From the NCBI GenBank assembly GCA_017431945.1, contig JAFRJZ010000008.1, positions 1-43,877 on the forward strand: a stretch of 43,877 nucleotides of DNA. Reading direction: 5' to 3'. Positions within the stretch are counted from its first letter, which is position 1, and each line of letters begins with the position of its first letter. The translations under genes and the position numbers were made by a program. The notes beneath the pieces were generated by a model that was not told where the DNA came from, made no database searches, and worked only from the letters and a program-made list of their open reading frames with translations. Source of the DNA: Candidatus Saccharimonadota bacterium. Lineage in GTDB: Bacteria > Patescibacteriota > Saccharimonadia > Saccharimonadales > Saccharimonadaceae. Positions 32,692 through 41,129 of this stretch are shown piece after piece.

Positions 32692-33264
32692 ATGAAAAAA
32701 GATTTAGTAAACTTACATCATGCGAGGAGTAAGCAAGATTTTCCGGAGTTGAAGCTGGAAGATGATGAGTTTGTGGAATTGGCGCTGAGGCGCACGCGAA
32801 TAGGAGTGATTTTGATTTGGGCGGGGGCGGTGATTGGCTCATTGCTGTTGATGCTGGTGCTGGCGATTTTTGGCGTTTCAAACACCATGAGTGCGGACAC
32901 CGAGCGCTATTTAGAGTTTCTTTTATTGGCGTTATTAGCAGTGATATTGGTAATTGCAATGGTAGCGGTGAGAGTTTACAATGGTAACAGTATTTATATC
33001 ACCAATCGCCGAGTAATTCAAATAGAGATGACATCGCTGTTTGCGAAGTCAAAAAATGTGATTGATTTAGTATCAATAGAGGATGTGAGTTTTAAGCAGA
33101 CGGGGTTGATGCAGTACATATTTCGTTATGGAACGCTGAGGATGGCGACGGTAGGGGATGAAACGACTTACACCTTTACTTACCTAGACAAGCCGACGGA
33201 TGAAATGGATGTGATTACGCATCTGTTACATATTGCGAAAGAGAGCAAAGAGAAGAAAAAATGA
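32692..33264 (+). CDS. Membrane protein with bacterial PH domain, paralogue of 6081
   Basis: 190 aa. A cytoplasmic acidic N-terminus, two hydrophobic helices (about 40-65 and 75-99), then a bPH2-type domain starting SIYITNRRVIQIEMTSLFAKS and continuing through IFRYGTLRMATVG. The C-terminus is basic (KESKEKKK). Same layout as the 6081 gene with low sequence identity. A GGGAGA sits 8 nt before the ATG and TAAAAT about 30 nt upstream, so this copy has a leader. Function unknown; likely envelope-related. Confidence 0.78.
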   Translation: MKKDLVNLHHARSKQDFPELKLEDDEFVELALRRTRIGVILIWAGAVIGSLLLMLVLAIFGVSNTMSADTERYLEFLLLALLAVILVIAMVAVRVYNGNSIYITNRRVIQIEMTSLFAKSKNVIDLVSIEDVSFKQTGLMQYIFRYGTLRMATVGDETTYTFTYLDKPTDEMDVITHLLHIAKESKEKKK

Positions 33265-33274
33265 TTTTTAGTGT

Positions 33275-33670
33275 CTAGTTGACGCGATTTTTCTTGGTGT
33301 AGATATCTTCTTTTTCGAGGGTGGCGCGGAGGGTATATTCTTTACATTTGCCGTTTTTACAGTTGGCTGGTTCGTAGCTATAGGAGCTGCCTTCGGAGCC
33401 AAGATTGATACCGTTTGGGTCGGTAAAGAGAGCGGGATCGATGACTTTGAGATTTTCTTCAGAAATACTCTCTGGGTAGTAGCCATTCTCAGCGAAGAAG
33501 CCTTCTTCGAGGGCGTAATACATGGCGTTGATAGCGGTCTTGCGTTGGTCGTCGCGATTCATGGCGTCGACATTGGATTTTTGGATGAAGAAGAAAATTA
33601 ACAGAAGACAAGCAAAAGTACAGACGACTAGGAGTTCAATAACAGTAAAACCTTTTTTGGCGGTATTCAT
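33275..33670 (-). CDS. Type IV pilin-like protein
   Basis: 131 aa. Class III signal AKKG|FTVIELLVV: cleavage by PilD after Gly leaves Phe1 and Glu5, the standard pilin start. A hydrophobic helix (about 9-30) is followed by a small globular domain with AENGYYPES (common in GspG-like pseudopilins) and two cysteines in ANCKNGKC, which probably form a disulphide. ATG 33670 is chosen because TATAAT lies 6 nt upstream. It is the only pilin in the window and complements the pilT-pilC-pilD genes 30 kb away. Confidence 0.85.
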   Translation of the reverse strand: MNTAKKGFTVIELLVVCTFACLLLIFFFIQKSNVDAMNRDDQRKTAINAMYYALEEGFFAENGYYPESISEENLKVIDPALFTDPNGINLGSEGSSYSYEPANCKNGKCKEYTLRATLEKEDIYTKKNRVN

Positions 33671-33687
33671 AAACACATTATATCACA

Positions 33688-34389
33688 TTAAGCAGCGTTG
33701 GTGTGGACGGCGGTGACATCGTCGAGGTCATCAAGGGCGTCAAGGAGTTTTTCGAGTTTTTCGGCTTGATCTTCGGGGACGGGGACAAGGTTATTGGCGA
33801 CATACTGGAGCTCGGCGCTAGTGACATTCATGCCGGCGTCAAGGAGGGCTTGGCGAACTTTCATGAGGTCAGAAGCGGGGGTGTAAATTTCTATACCGTC
33901 ATCGACTTCTTCGGCGTCTTCGGCGCCAGCTTCAAGAGCAGCCATCAAGGCATCTTCGCCTTTATCTGAGATTATAATGACACCTTTGCGGGAGAATTGA
34001 AAAAGAACGGAACCAGGGTCGGCGAGACGACCACCGTTTTTGTCAAGCGCGTGGCGGACGGCGGGAACGGTGCGGTTTTTGTTGTCAGTGGCAGCTTCAA
34101 TGACGATGCCAATACCGCCGGGACCGTAGGCTTCGTAAGTTTCTTCGGATAAATCGGCAGAAGATTTATCTTTGACGCGAGCAATGGCACGCTCGATGTT
34201 GGCCTTGGGCATGTTAGCAAGGCGAGCTTTTTCGAGTACCATAGCGAGAGATGGATTCATATTGGGATCGGTGCCACTACGGGCGGCGATGGCGATTTGA
34301 TTGCCGATTTTGGTGAAAAGGGCACCGCGCTTAGCATCAACAACGGCTTTTTGACGCTTGGTGGTGGCCCATTTGCTGTGTCCTGACAT
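33688..34389 (-). CDS. yebC: YebC/PmpR family protein
   Basis: 233 aa. Typical start MSGHSKWATTKRQKAVVDAKR, then RGALFTKIGNQIAIAARSG, the central GPGGIGIVIEAATDNKNRT and a C-terminal acidic third domain (LEKLLDALDDLDDVTAVHTN). Members act as transcription regulators or, by more recent work on YebC, as ribosome-associated factors for difficult proline-rich stretches. The latter fits a genome with a P/E/A-rich protein at 27064, but this is inference. An SD AAAGGAG lies upstream of the ATG at moderate spacing. Confidence 0.94.
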   Translation of the reverse strand: MSGHSKWATTKRQKAVVDAKRGALFTKIGNQIAIAARSGTDPNMNPSLAMVLEKARLANMPKANIERAIARVKDKSSADLSEETYEAYGPGGIGIVIEAATDNKNRTVPAVRHALDKNGGRLADPGSVLFQFSRKGVIIISDKGEDALMAALEAGAEDAEEVDDGIEIYTPASDLMKVRQALLDAGMNVTSAELQYVANNLVPVPEDQAEKLEKLLDALDDLDDVTAVHTNAA

Positions 34390-34446
34390 AAAAATAAACT
34401 CCTTTTCTTTTATTATAACACAGAGTTGTGGTATAATGAAGAAGTT

Positions 34447-34523
34447 GGGTTGCTAGCTCAGCTGGCTAGAGCGTCTCGTTTACACCGAGAAGGTCGGGGG
34501 TTCGAGTCCCTCGCAACCCACCA
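34447..34523 (+). tRNA. tRNA-Val(TAC), island integration target
   Basis: Acceptor GGGTTGC pairs with GCAACCC, the anticodon loop TTTACAC gives TAC, the T loop is TTCGAGT, and CCA is encoded. TATAAT at 34432-34437. Its last 7 nt (CCCACCA) begin the 158-bp repeat that recurs at 43102. Confidence 0.95.
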
Positions 34524-34674
34524 AACGGTTTATAAAATTATTCGCAATCTATCTCTACTCTTTGCGATTCTGTTAAATCCCTTGTTAAAATAGAGGGCTA
34601 TTTTTATGCCATTTTTTAGGCAAAAATATGCCAAAAATTATAATTTACCCCTATAATTTTGTCCGTTAAATCCC
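34517..34674. repeat. Left boundary repeat (attL-like)
   Basis: CCCACCAAACGGTTTATAAA at the start is identical to 43102-43121; homology of roughly 85-90% continues to GTTAAATCCC. Read on the minus strand it retains a coding trace (IALYFNKGFNRIAKSR) of the gene family represented at 35578. Confidence 0.85.
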
Positions 34675-34713
34675 TAACAATACGGTCTATATTTTCATGT
34701 TATAATAATAAAT

Positions 34714-35628
34714 ATGTCAGACATTATTATTACTTCTGGACGCAAGTATATTGATATTGATGCCTACGCCAGCATGATAGCTTACCGCGAACTATTAAAG
34801 GTCATAAGCGATAATAATATTATCGCTTCTACGACAGCTATACTTAATCAAAGCGTTCCGCCATTAATCTTGAATTTAAGGTATAGCCTAGATAGGTCAA
34901 CCGATAACGAAAACAACGAATATATTCTGCTAGATGTATCAAACCCTGACTTTTTTGACAAACAAGTAAAATCAAGTAAGATAGTCGAGATTATAGACCA
35001 CCATACTGGTTTTGAACAATATTGGGCTAAATATCCAAACATTAAAACTCAGATTGAGTTCATTGGCTCTGTCTGTACTTTGGTTTACGAGAAGATTATT
35101 CAGTCTAGACATGTTGAAATCCTCGACACTGATTTATGTAAGCTATTGGTCGCAGGTATTCTAGATAATACTCTTAATCTCAAGACCAGCATCACTACAG
35201 ATCGCGACCGCAGTGCATACAATGAGTTATTAAGACTGGGTAAAGTCCCCGAGGATTTTTATAAGGAGTATTTTTCTGCGTGTGAGGCTGAAATTACGAA
35301 AGATTTCGAAAAGGCTATCAAGGATGATCTAAAAATAGAGAAAGCCGGAACATTACCCGAAGTCATCGGACAAATGATAGTGCTAAATCTAGATAATTTC
35401 GACCAAGAGAAAATGAATGAAATTTTTGCTGCCTATCCAGAATGGATGATGAATGTTATACTGCTAGAAGAGGGTAAGAGTTATATTTACTTCGGCGGCG
35501 ATAGTATTAGACAAAGATTAGAACACTTATTTGATAAAAAATGCGGAAGTGACAATCTTCTGGTTTTAGATAAGTTTCTACTTAGAAAGCAAATCATGAA
35601 GAAGGCGAGAGATGCCGTCTCTATATAA
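34714..35628 (+). CDS. DHH/DHHA2-type phosphoesterase, family II pyrophosphatase-like
   Basis: 304 aa. Domain 1 carries DHH-family motifs in order: YIDIDAYASMIAYREL (motif I, D14/D16), YILLDVSNP (D74), VEIIDHHTGF (D95-H96-H97) and AGILDNTLNLKTSITTDRDR. Domain 2 (about 195-304) resembles DHHA2: GQMIVLNLDNF and a closing YIYFGGDS. The layout is that of Mn-dependent inorganic pyrophosphatases (PpaC) and exopolyphosphatases, but the first His of the HxxPDxD motif is missing, so the substrate may differ. TATAAT at 34701-34706, 7 nt before the ATG, makes it leaderless, like host genes and unlike the operon at 36604. Its 3' end overlaps the convergent 35578 gene. Confidence 0.72.
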   Translation: MSDIIITSGRKYIDIDAYASMIAYRELLKVISDNNIIASTTAILNQSVPPLILNLRYSLDRSTDNENNEYILLDVSNPDFFDKQVKSSKIVEIIDHHTGFEQYWAKYPNIKTQIEFIGSVCTLVYEKIIQSRHVEILDTDLCKLLVAGILDNTLNLKTSITTDRDRSAYNELLRLGKVPEDFYKEYFSACEAEITKDFEKAIKDDLKIEKAGTLPEVIGQMIVLNLDNFDQEKMNEIFAAYPEWMMNVILLEEGKSYIYFGGDSIRQRLEHLFDKKCGSDNLLVLDKFLLRKQIMKKARDAVSI

Positions 35629-35931
35629 TGTTAAAACCTGATTAATAGAGCCCCACCATTCCGAATATAAGGCACTTTTTCGGTCGTTTTCCTCCTGTAA
35701 ATCGCGGTTAAATCCCTTGTCGATTTCTGGGGCAATTTTTTTAGCATTTTTTTCCAATTTTTCGAGCCATGGATACGGTTTGACCTCTATAAATTTCTTG
35801 GTTAATTCTTCTAGGCTAGTATGCTGCATTTCGGCTCTGTCGTAACGTTCCTCTATTTCTCGTGCGTGTATTTTCTTTAACATCTGCATAGACCATTCGC
35901 ATAGAAGCGGGTGCATCGTGTAACTATCCAA
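35578..35931 (-). CDS. Hypothetical protein whose family forms the island boundaries
   Basis: 117 aa from a TTG; ATG 15 nt further in is an alternative, and the frame stays open back to a TAG at 35959-35961, so the N-terminus may be lost. It is helical and charged, with LLCEWSMQMLKKIHAREIEE, YPWLEKLEKNAKKIAPEIDKGFNRDL (key part DKGFNR) and EWWGSINQVLTLY. The spacing KGFNR-15 residues-WWG-INQVL is repeated in the boundary sequence 43025-43260, and KGFNR also in the left repeat, so all three derive from one gene family. Codons for Trp-Trp-Gly (TGGTGGGG) mimic the tRNA-Val 3' end. Function unknown; possibly element-encoded. Confidence 0.5.
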   Translation of the reverse strand: MDSYTMHPLLCEWSMQMLKKIHAREIEERYDRAEMQHTSLEELTKKFIEVKPYPWLEKLEKNAKKIAPEIDKGFNRDLQEENDRKSALYSEWWGSINQVLTLYRDGISRLLHDLLSK

Positions 35932-36075
35932 CAGTTCATATATTTGTTTAAAGGCTTCCTATTCGGTAATACCGCCACGCAGGTCGCACCTTCTAGACGT
36001 ACTTTTATGCGTACATTATAGTACAAGTGGTCGTTGTATGTACCATCTGCAAGTTTTCTTTTATGAGGTTCACCT

Positions 36076-36207
36076 ATGATTGAGGCTGGGCTAAAGGCGA
36101 AAGATTACTCGGACGTGATCAGGCATTATTCCGAGTATAAATCAGCGATAGAGGCAAACTTCGGCTCGATAGATAATTTCATGGAGGTTTTTAGGTGCGA
36201 TTCTTAG
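36076..36207 (+). CDS. Short ORF, probable gene fragment
   Basis: 43 aa (MIEAGLKAKDYSDVIRHY to MEVFRCDS). No family recognised. It lies directly before the start-less relic at 36219 and has no clear SD or promoter. It may be a relic of a neighbouring small accessory gene. Confidence 0.3.
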   Translation: MIEAGLKAKDYSDVIRHYSEYKSAIEANFGSIDNFMEVFRCDS

Positions 36208-36218
36208 ACTACGAATGA

Positions 36219-36494
36219 CAGACTACCTTCCGGGAAGACTTCTCTATTGCTGACAAGTTTGGTGTAGAAGCCATCAAAGATACTTATAAGAGAGCGAAGG
36301 AAGAATGGAACGATGATCGTATATATGGCACCGAACTCTCTATGGTGCTTAATCATAAATGCTGGCAACATTACAACAACGGAAACATCATTTTGAGCAA
36401 ACTTTATTCAGAATTATGGGGAGAGTTCCACGATTTTGTGCTTGATAATTGGAAAGGAGAAGATCTGCAGTATTATTTGCGGATAACAGACTAG
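36219..36494 (+). pseudogene. Start-less relic of a small accessory-element protein
   Basis: An open frame of 91 codons follows directly after a TGA and has no ATG, GTG or TTG near its start. The product (FREDFSIADKFGVEAIKDTY, then TELSMVLNHKCWQHYNNGN and LYSELWGEFHDFV) resembles a short protein often seen in phage and plasmid-type elements in Firmicutes and other bacteria (pattern DFSIAD-FG--AI-DTY, ELVMVLN-K-W). The coding quality is good to the TAG, so the 5' end was lost recently or starts at a non-standard codon. Confidence 0.55.
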
Positions 36495-36511
36495 GTCCAG
36501 AGATGCTTCCC

Positions 36512-36540
36512 TTGACTTTTTCGCTCTAATATGCTAAAAT
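36512..36540 (+). promoter_or_regulatory. Island operon promoter
   Basis: TTGACT (36512-36517), 17-nt spacer, TAAAAT (36535-36540): a near-consensus sigma-70 promoter. Transcription near 36547 would give a leader of about 60 nt, unlike the leaderless host promoters. Confidence 0.7.
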
Positions 36541-36603
36541 ATACACAATGCGCCGTACGCGGGGCATAGTTATTTAATGTCTTGATTCTACTATGGAAAG
36601 GAA

Positions 36604-37410
36604 GTGATTAGATTGAGAGTCAGGAATATCGAAGTGGGGTCTCGCATCGGCGAAGCCCCGAAGTTCCGTATCTACCTTGGCACGATGGATGACGAGCAGC
36701 CGGTAATCTTGAAGGTAGCGAAGACATTTGAAGATGGCGACATCCTGGCAAGGGAGGCCGGCAAATTCAATATTCTGCGCTCTTTCGAAGAACAGGTAGC
36801 GAAGTTTGAAGCGGATCAAGGCGGAAGTAACGCCCACTACGACTGGCTATTTGCGAATCTGTTGTCTTCGTTTATGGAATCTACCCAGGGAGATCGTCGT
36901 ATCAACGTCTTCGCGACGCCTGATATTGATCTCAGCAAGTTGATCCCTCTGACGAAGCTTCACGCTGAAGCCGAAATCGACACCCGCACCAGTATCTGGA
37001 TTCTGGGGCGTTTCCTGAAGTTCTACGGCTTTTTCGAGCTGTTAGCGGCTGATGGAGACAATCCTGTCATCAGATACCCAATCTTCTCGCCCGACGATTA
37101 TCTCATTGGGCCGGAAAGACATCGTTTGATCTACTACAACTTCTCTGGGGATGTGGCCGATGTAGTGGCTTATGACTTCGTCAAAGTCATTTCAAAGTTT
37201 ATCCTCAACTGGGTTGTTGTTGGAGATGATCCCGCCGAGCAGGAATATCTTGAACTGCTCAAGGATTTCTCGGAATCTGGTCGCGATTCGTTTGAGGAAG
37301 CACACGGAGACCTTTATCGCCTCGTTGAAAGGCTTTGGGGTATCCAGTACCATCCTTTTACTTATCGTGATCGTAGTACCATCATTTGGAAAACTATAAA
37401 GGAGGATTAG
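36604..37410 (+). CDS. Protein-kinase-like protein (first gene of island operon)
   Basis: 268 aa from GTG 36604; TTG 36613 is an alternative with better spacing (10 nt) from AAAGGA at 36597-36602. The N-terminal part looks like a kinase N-lobe: a glycine-containing strand, QPVILKVAKTF with a candidate ATP-binding Lys37, and a helix LAREAGKFNIL with a candidate partner Glu51. The C-terminal half is helical. A clear HRD catalytic loop is not visible; VVAYDFVKVISKF might correspond to the DFG region. It is therefore kinase-like at best and may be a pseudokinase. It ends 3 nt before the VWA gene. Pairing of a kinase-like protein with a VWA protein recalls TerY-type modules; this is inference. Confidence 0.5.
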   Translation: MIRLRVRNIEVGSRIGEAPKFRIYLGTMDDEQPVILKVAKTFEDGDILAREAGKFNILRSFEEQVAKFEADQGGSNAHYDWLFANLLSSFMESTQGDRRINVFATPDIDLSKLIPLTKLHAEAEIDTRTSIWILGRFLKFYGFFELLAADGDNPVIRYPIFSPDDYLIGPERHRLIYYNFSGDVADVVAYDFVKVISKFILNWVVVGDDPAEQEYLELLKDFSESGRDSFEEAHGDLYRLVERLWGIQYHPFTYRDRSTIIWKTIKED

Positions 37411-37413
37411 AAG

Positions 37414-38496
37414 ATGGGACGAGAGACTTTTTCGGTAGAGAGCTACCGCACAGCACGCCGTGATTATGGCGTAACGCACGACAGTGGTGTAACGAGAAAA
37501 GCTGAACAGCGCGCTCGTGACACCGGACACCTCAGCGAGATCGTCGATCCCGCGGTGAACCCTATGCGGTTTTCGAAGATTCGCCTGAACCCTCATCAGA
37601 AGAAGTGGATTGCTACGCTCGGCTGTCCGATGGATATCGAAGTCAGTTGCGACACCACCGGCTCTATGGGCGGCGAGGTCGATACAGAAATGGCGGTTCT
37701 GCCTGACCTGTACGAAGCCGTCGCAAAGGTTCTGCCCGGGTATGACCCGCAGCTTTGCCTTGGCATTTTTGGCGACGTCTGTGATGACTTCGTCATGTGT
37801 CGTCCTCAGTTTGAGATGGAAGCGCCCAAAATCGTGAACTATCTCAAAGAGATGGCGCCCCAACGCGCTGGTGGCGATTCGCCCGAAGATCCGCAATATG
37901 CGATGTTTGCGCGTGCCTATCTGACCGATGCATACACCAATCGTATTGGCCTTAAGGGCTATCACTTCATCGTAACCGATGCCACTTGTCACGACCGACT
38001 TAATCGTGAGGATATCGAGCGCATCTTCGGCAAGGAAGTCTTCGACAACGAACTGAAAAACATGAGCAAGGCTCCCACGATGAAAAAGATGATCGAGAAA
38101 TTGAAGAGAAAGGTACACCAGTTTATTCTGGTTGTTAACTCTCGCAATGCCGCTGATTTTTGGCGTGATCTCTGTGGCGAGAACTCCGTAATCGAAATTG
38201 ATTCCACCAGGCAACTTCCGGCGGTAATTTCCGCCATTATCGGCTTGACCGAAGGAACGATGGATGTTACTGGGCTTAAGCAACACCTTGGGTCTGGAGC
38301 GAGTTCTTCTATGGTCACGCAGCTTTCCAGCATCGATATCGGCGCGCAGGCGAAGCTTCGTCACGCGTTGCCTCATCCGGTTCCCAAAGCAGGCGATATC
38401 TTCGCTAATAAGGGCGATACCTGGCCGATTCAGCCAGGAGAAGCTTCTGGCGATGATGAGCCCATGGAATCGCCGGATCGTATCGAATATCTGTAA
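37414..38496 (+). CDS. VWA-domain protein
   Basis: 360 aa. A von Willebrand factor A domain starts at about 72 (PMDIEVSCDTTGSMGGEVD; key part DTTGS) with the MIDAS metal site D80-x-T82-x-S84 in a DxTxS variant. Later strands are visible at LCLGIFGDVCDD, a Thr/Asp site at GGDSPEDP, YHFIVTDATCHD and FILVVNSRN. The C-terminal part (about 275-360) is low in structure, with Pro/Ser/Asp residues. There is no signal peptide, so it is cytoplasmic and probably a scaffold working with the kinase-like partner. An SD GGAGG lies 9 nt before the ATG. Codon use is GC-richer than in the host genes. Confidence 0.8.
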   Translation: MGRETFSVESYRTARRDYGVTHDSGVTRKAEQRARDTGHLSEIVDPAVNPMRFSKIRLNPHQKKWIATLGCPMDIEVSCDTTGSMGGEVDTEMAVLPDLYEAVAKVLPGYDPQLCLGIFGDVCDDFVMCRPQFEMEAPKIVNYLKEMAPQRAGGDSPEDPQYAMFARAYLTDAYTNRIGLKGYHFIVTDATCHDRLNREDIERIFGKEVFDNELKNMSKAPTMKKMIEKLKRKVHQFILVVNSRNAADFWRDLCGENSVIEIDSTRQLPAVISAIIGLTEGTMDVTGLKQHLGSGASSSMVTQLSSIDIGAQAKLRHALPHPVPKAGDIFANKGDTWPIQPGEASGDDEPMESPDRIEYL

Positions 38497-38544
38497 TCAA
38501 GATCTGTTAACAATTTGGTTTTTACAGACTCTAGGAGGTGTGTT

Positions 38545-39864
38545 ATGCTTGAGCGAATTTACGTCGTTACTGACCTCGGTCCGGGTGACGGAGGGAAAGG
38601 CGGCATAGTTCATGCACTCTCGCGCAAAATTGACGCTTCAGTCGTCATCAAGCGCGGAGGCGCACAAGGCTCTCATGGCGTATGCACCTCCAACGGAGAA
38701 AGCTTCAATTTCTCACAATGGGGTTGCGGAACGCTTGAGGGTGTACCAACTTTTCTTTCCGAGCAAATGGTGATTTCGCCGGTTGGACTCGGTAATGAAT
38801 CGGAAGCCTTAAAGCGGCTCGGAATCTATGACCCATTCACGCTTTTAAGTGTCGACCCGTCCTGTATTTGCGCCACGCCTTTTCATCGGATTTCTTCTCA
38901 ACTTGAGGAACTTCTGCTTAGGAATAATCCGCGTGGTACGATTGGAACTGGTGTTGGGCAAGCCTATCGTATGCATAATGCTTTGGGCGAAGAAGCAACG
39001 ATTCGGGCCTCTGATCTTCAAAACCGTGAGGTTGTCCGCAGGAAACTCCAAAGACAGCTCGACTGCTACAGAGAAAGGTATGCCAGAATCTCTACAGACG
39101 ATGGCTTACCTGGCGACGCTGAGTTAATCGCCGAAAACCTTAGCTTGCTTCATGATGACGGTTTTTTGCCTTATACTCTCGACCTTTTCGAGAATATAGG
39201 CAGGAAGCTCCGATTTATGAGTCTTAGCGAAGTGGTAAAAGGTGATGGCTTTGGCTTAGTCGAATGCTCACATGGAGTTTTGACTGACGCTGAAACTGGA
39301 TTAAAACCCCACGTCAGCGCAATCAGGACTCTCCCGAAGTTCGTAGCAGAAATGTTGAGAAGCGCCGGGTATAACGGTAAGATAATCAACTATGCCGTTC
39401 ATCGCGCCTATGAAATCCGTCATGGGGCCGGCCCAATGCCGACCTACAATCCGGAGTTTACGGTGAGAATGCTTCCCGGTAGCCATAAAGATGAGAATCG
39501 CTGGCAAGGCATAGTCCGAGCCGGAGCACTTGATTTGAATCTTTTGTGCTATGCTCTCGGCACGAGTAGCGAAACGAAGTTTGACGGGCTTTGCCTTACC
39601 TGGTTTGATCAGATTTTGGCTTGCGATCGTATTTGGCCGCTTTGCGTTAATTATAAAAATGCACCAGCGACCAATGAATCGTATGTCGATTTTCTCAGGA
39701 AGGCTGAGCCTAACACGATTAAATATTCCATCAAGAAACCCATTCTGAAGCAGGAGCTTTTCGAATTCGTCGGGAATACTCTCGAAGGGTTCTTAAATGT
39801 TCCGCTTAAATTACTCTCAATTGGGCCAACCGAGCTAGACAAAGTCAGCTCGAATAAAAATTAA
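38545..39864 (+). CDS. Divergent adenylosuccinate synthetase (PurA)-like enzyme
   Basis: 439 aa from ATG 38545, which has SD AGGAGG 6 nt upstream; the frame opens 30 nt earlier without support. PurA joins IMP and aspartate using GTP. Family landmarks: P-loop DLGPGDGGKGGIVHAL (usual GDEGKG; catalytic D15 and K18 kept, Glu replaced by Gly), GGAQGSHGV (usual GGHNAGHT; H44 kept), ISPVGL, SHGVLTDAETG, YEIRHGAGPMPT (usual TRVGAGPFPT) and LSIGPTELD. The IMP loop is shortened (IGTGVGQAY for IGTTGRGIGPAY) and the arginine-rich aspartate loop TTGRRRRTGW is replaced by KDENRWQGIV, so a different substrate is likely. Its place in a kinase/VWA operon argues against plain purine synthesis. Confidence 0.8.
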   Translation: MLERIYVVTDLGPGDGGKGGIVHALSRKIDASVVIKRGGAQGSHGVCTSNGESFNFSQWGCGTLEGVPTFLSEQMVISPVGLGNESEALKRLGIYDPFTLLSVDPSCICATPFHRISSQLEELLLRNNPRGTIGTGVGQAYRMHNALGEEATIRASDLQNREVVRRKLQRQLDCYRERYARISTDDGLPGDAELIAENLSLLHDDGFLPYTLDLFENIGRKLRFMSLSEVVKGDGFGLVECSHGVLTDAETGLKPHVSAIRTLPKFVAEMLRSAGYNGKIINYAVHRAYEIRHGAGPMPTYNPEFTVRMLPGSHKDENRWQGIVRAGALDLNLLCYALGTSSETKFDGLCLTWFDQILACDRIWPLCVNYKNAPATNESYVDFLRKAEPNTIKYSIKKPILKQELFEFVGNTLEGFLNVPLKLLSIGPTELDKVSSNKN

Positions 39865-39878
39865 AGGAGGAAAAACCC

Positions 39879-41072
39879 ATGAGTGAAGAAATCAAGAAAG
39901 TTGTTCCCGAGGCTGAAACCGAACCCGCTGCGGCTCCTGTCGCAAGCGAAGTTCGCACCAAGCTCGCCGAATACGGTGCTGATGAAGCTACGATTGACAA
40001 AGTCGTGAATGATCTCGGCGTTGAAGACATCGATGACCTGACTTCTCTGGAAGTTGCTGATCTGACCGGCGCCGGCATGAAACTGGCAAAGGCTCGCAAG
40101 CTCGTAGCGGAGCTGAAGTCTACTGCAAAACCTGCCGCCGCTCCGGCTGTGGCCGCCGCGGAAACGCGTGCGATTCAGAGTCAGTTCGAGGCTTTGCTTC
40201 CATCCATTCCGACCGACGAATCCTGGCTGAATGCCCTGAAGACCGGCGGAATCCTGAAGGTGGACGAATCGTCCTACATCGCCGCTATTCGTGCGGCTCT
40301 GGCTGACCGTGCTGGGCTCTACAATGTTCCCGACGCTCTCTCCAAGGCAATGGAGAAGTATGCTGATGAGACCGAAGAACAGGTCGACCCGACTTTCTAC
40401 GCTCTGCGTAAGTCTCTGACGCGCCGCGCCTATGGCGACATTTTCGCCGCTATCGACGGTCTGGACGGCACGTTCATCACGGACGCCCGCCGCAAGGAGT
40501 TCCTGAGTCGCATCCGTGATACGCTCTGGCCGGCAATCGCCGAAAGCTATCGTACGCTGGACGGCTGGTATCAGACCTGGCGTGCAAGCTTCTCTGACCC
40601 CTCTATGCTGATCGCAGCTATCGGCGGCGGTTTCAGTGGTAGCGCTGCGGGTATGAGTATGATTACTCCGCCCGACACGGCTCAGTTGCATGACGCCGGC
40701 GACACGCTGGTCGATTCCATCAACCGTGTTTTCCGTGGTACTGGCGTTCAGGTTGCGGCCGCTATGGCTTATGACGCCAACACCATCCGCAATACGCTCG
40801 AGGATCCGCGTCTGCCGTCCATGGTCGGCGTGAAGAACCGCGAGATGATGCTGAAGAAGATCGGCGCCAGCGTTTCCAGTAACTACATTCGTCTGGAGCA
40901 GAATCTGGTCAAGTACGTCCTGGCATTCGTCAAGCACGATACGGTTACTTCCGATGCGGAGGTTAATTACTTCGTCGCATTGTGGCAGCTGGGCACTCAG
41001 ATCAACTGGAATGAGTTGGGTGGCGGTGATGCCACCGGCATGACCGGTCTGACCGGCAAGCGTGTCCTGTAA
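39879..41072 (+). CDS. Unknown protein with SAM-like N-terminal domain (last gene of operon)
   Basis: 397 aa, not recognised. An Ala/Pro/Glu-rich start is followed by a small helical segment (about 26-78) resembling a SAM or helix-hairpin domain (LAEYGADEATIDKVV, LTGAGMKLAKARKLV), an Ala/Pro linker, and a large helical region (about 95-397) with IAAIGGGFSGSAAGMSM and a glycine-rich ending. No signal peptide or clear TM helix. Codons are strongly G/C-ending, and the SD AAAGGAGG is the best in the window, suggesting high expression. It could be the structural or effector part of the system. A strong terminator follows. Confidence 0.6.
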   Translation: MSEEIKKVVPEAETEPAAAPVASEVRTKLAEYGADEATIDKVVNDLGVEDIDDLTSLEVADLTGAGMKLAKARKLVAELKSTAKPAAAPAVAAAETRAIQSQFEALLPSIPTDESWLNALKTGGILKVDESSYIAAIRAALADRAGLYNVPDALSKAMEKYADETEEQVDPTFYALRKSLTRRAYGDIFAAIDGLDGTFITDARRKEFLSRIRDTLWPAIAESYRTLDGWYQTWRASFSDPSMLIAAIGGGFSGSAAGMSMITPPDTAQLHDAGDTLVDSINRVFRGTGVQVAAAMAYDANTIRNTLEDPRLPSMVGVKNREMMLKKIGASVSSNYIRLEQNLVKYVLAFVKHDTVTSDAEVNYFVALWQLGTQINWNELGGGDATGMTGLTGKRVL

Positions 41073-41098
41073 GAAGAACCAATGCACCTATAAAATTA

Positions 41099-41122
41099 GG
41101 CCCCCTTTTCGGGGGCCTTTTT
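41099..41122 (+). terminator. Island operon terminator
   Basis: GGCCCCC (41099-41105), loop TTTTC, GGGGGCC (41111-41117), then TTTTT. It closes the four-gene operon and may also stop the convergent 41130 gene, since A/T-rich DNA lies on the other side. Confidence 0.93.
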
Positions 41123-41129
41123 CATGACC

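Noticed and set aside
37192-38376. Minus-strand frame of 394 codons opposite the VWA gene
   Set aside because: The plus strand has a recognisable VWA protein with an SD; the antisense frame is a product of GC-rich codons.
38545-39864. PurZ (2-aminoadenine genome) synthetase
   Set aside because: PurZ lacks the catalytic Asp of PurA, which is kept here (D15), and no phage replication genes accompany it.
39861-41087. Minus-strand frame of 408 codons opposite the 39879 gene
   Set aside because: Same reason: strong SD and operon context are on the plus strand; the antisense frame shows no domain.
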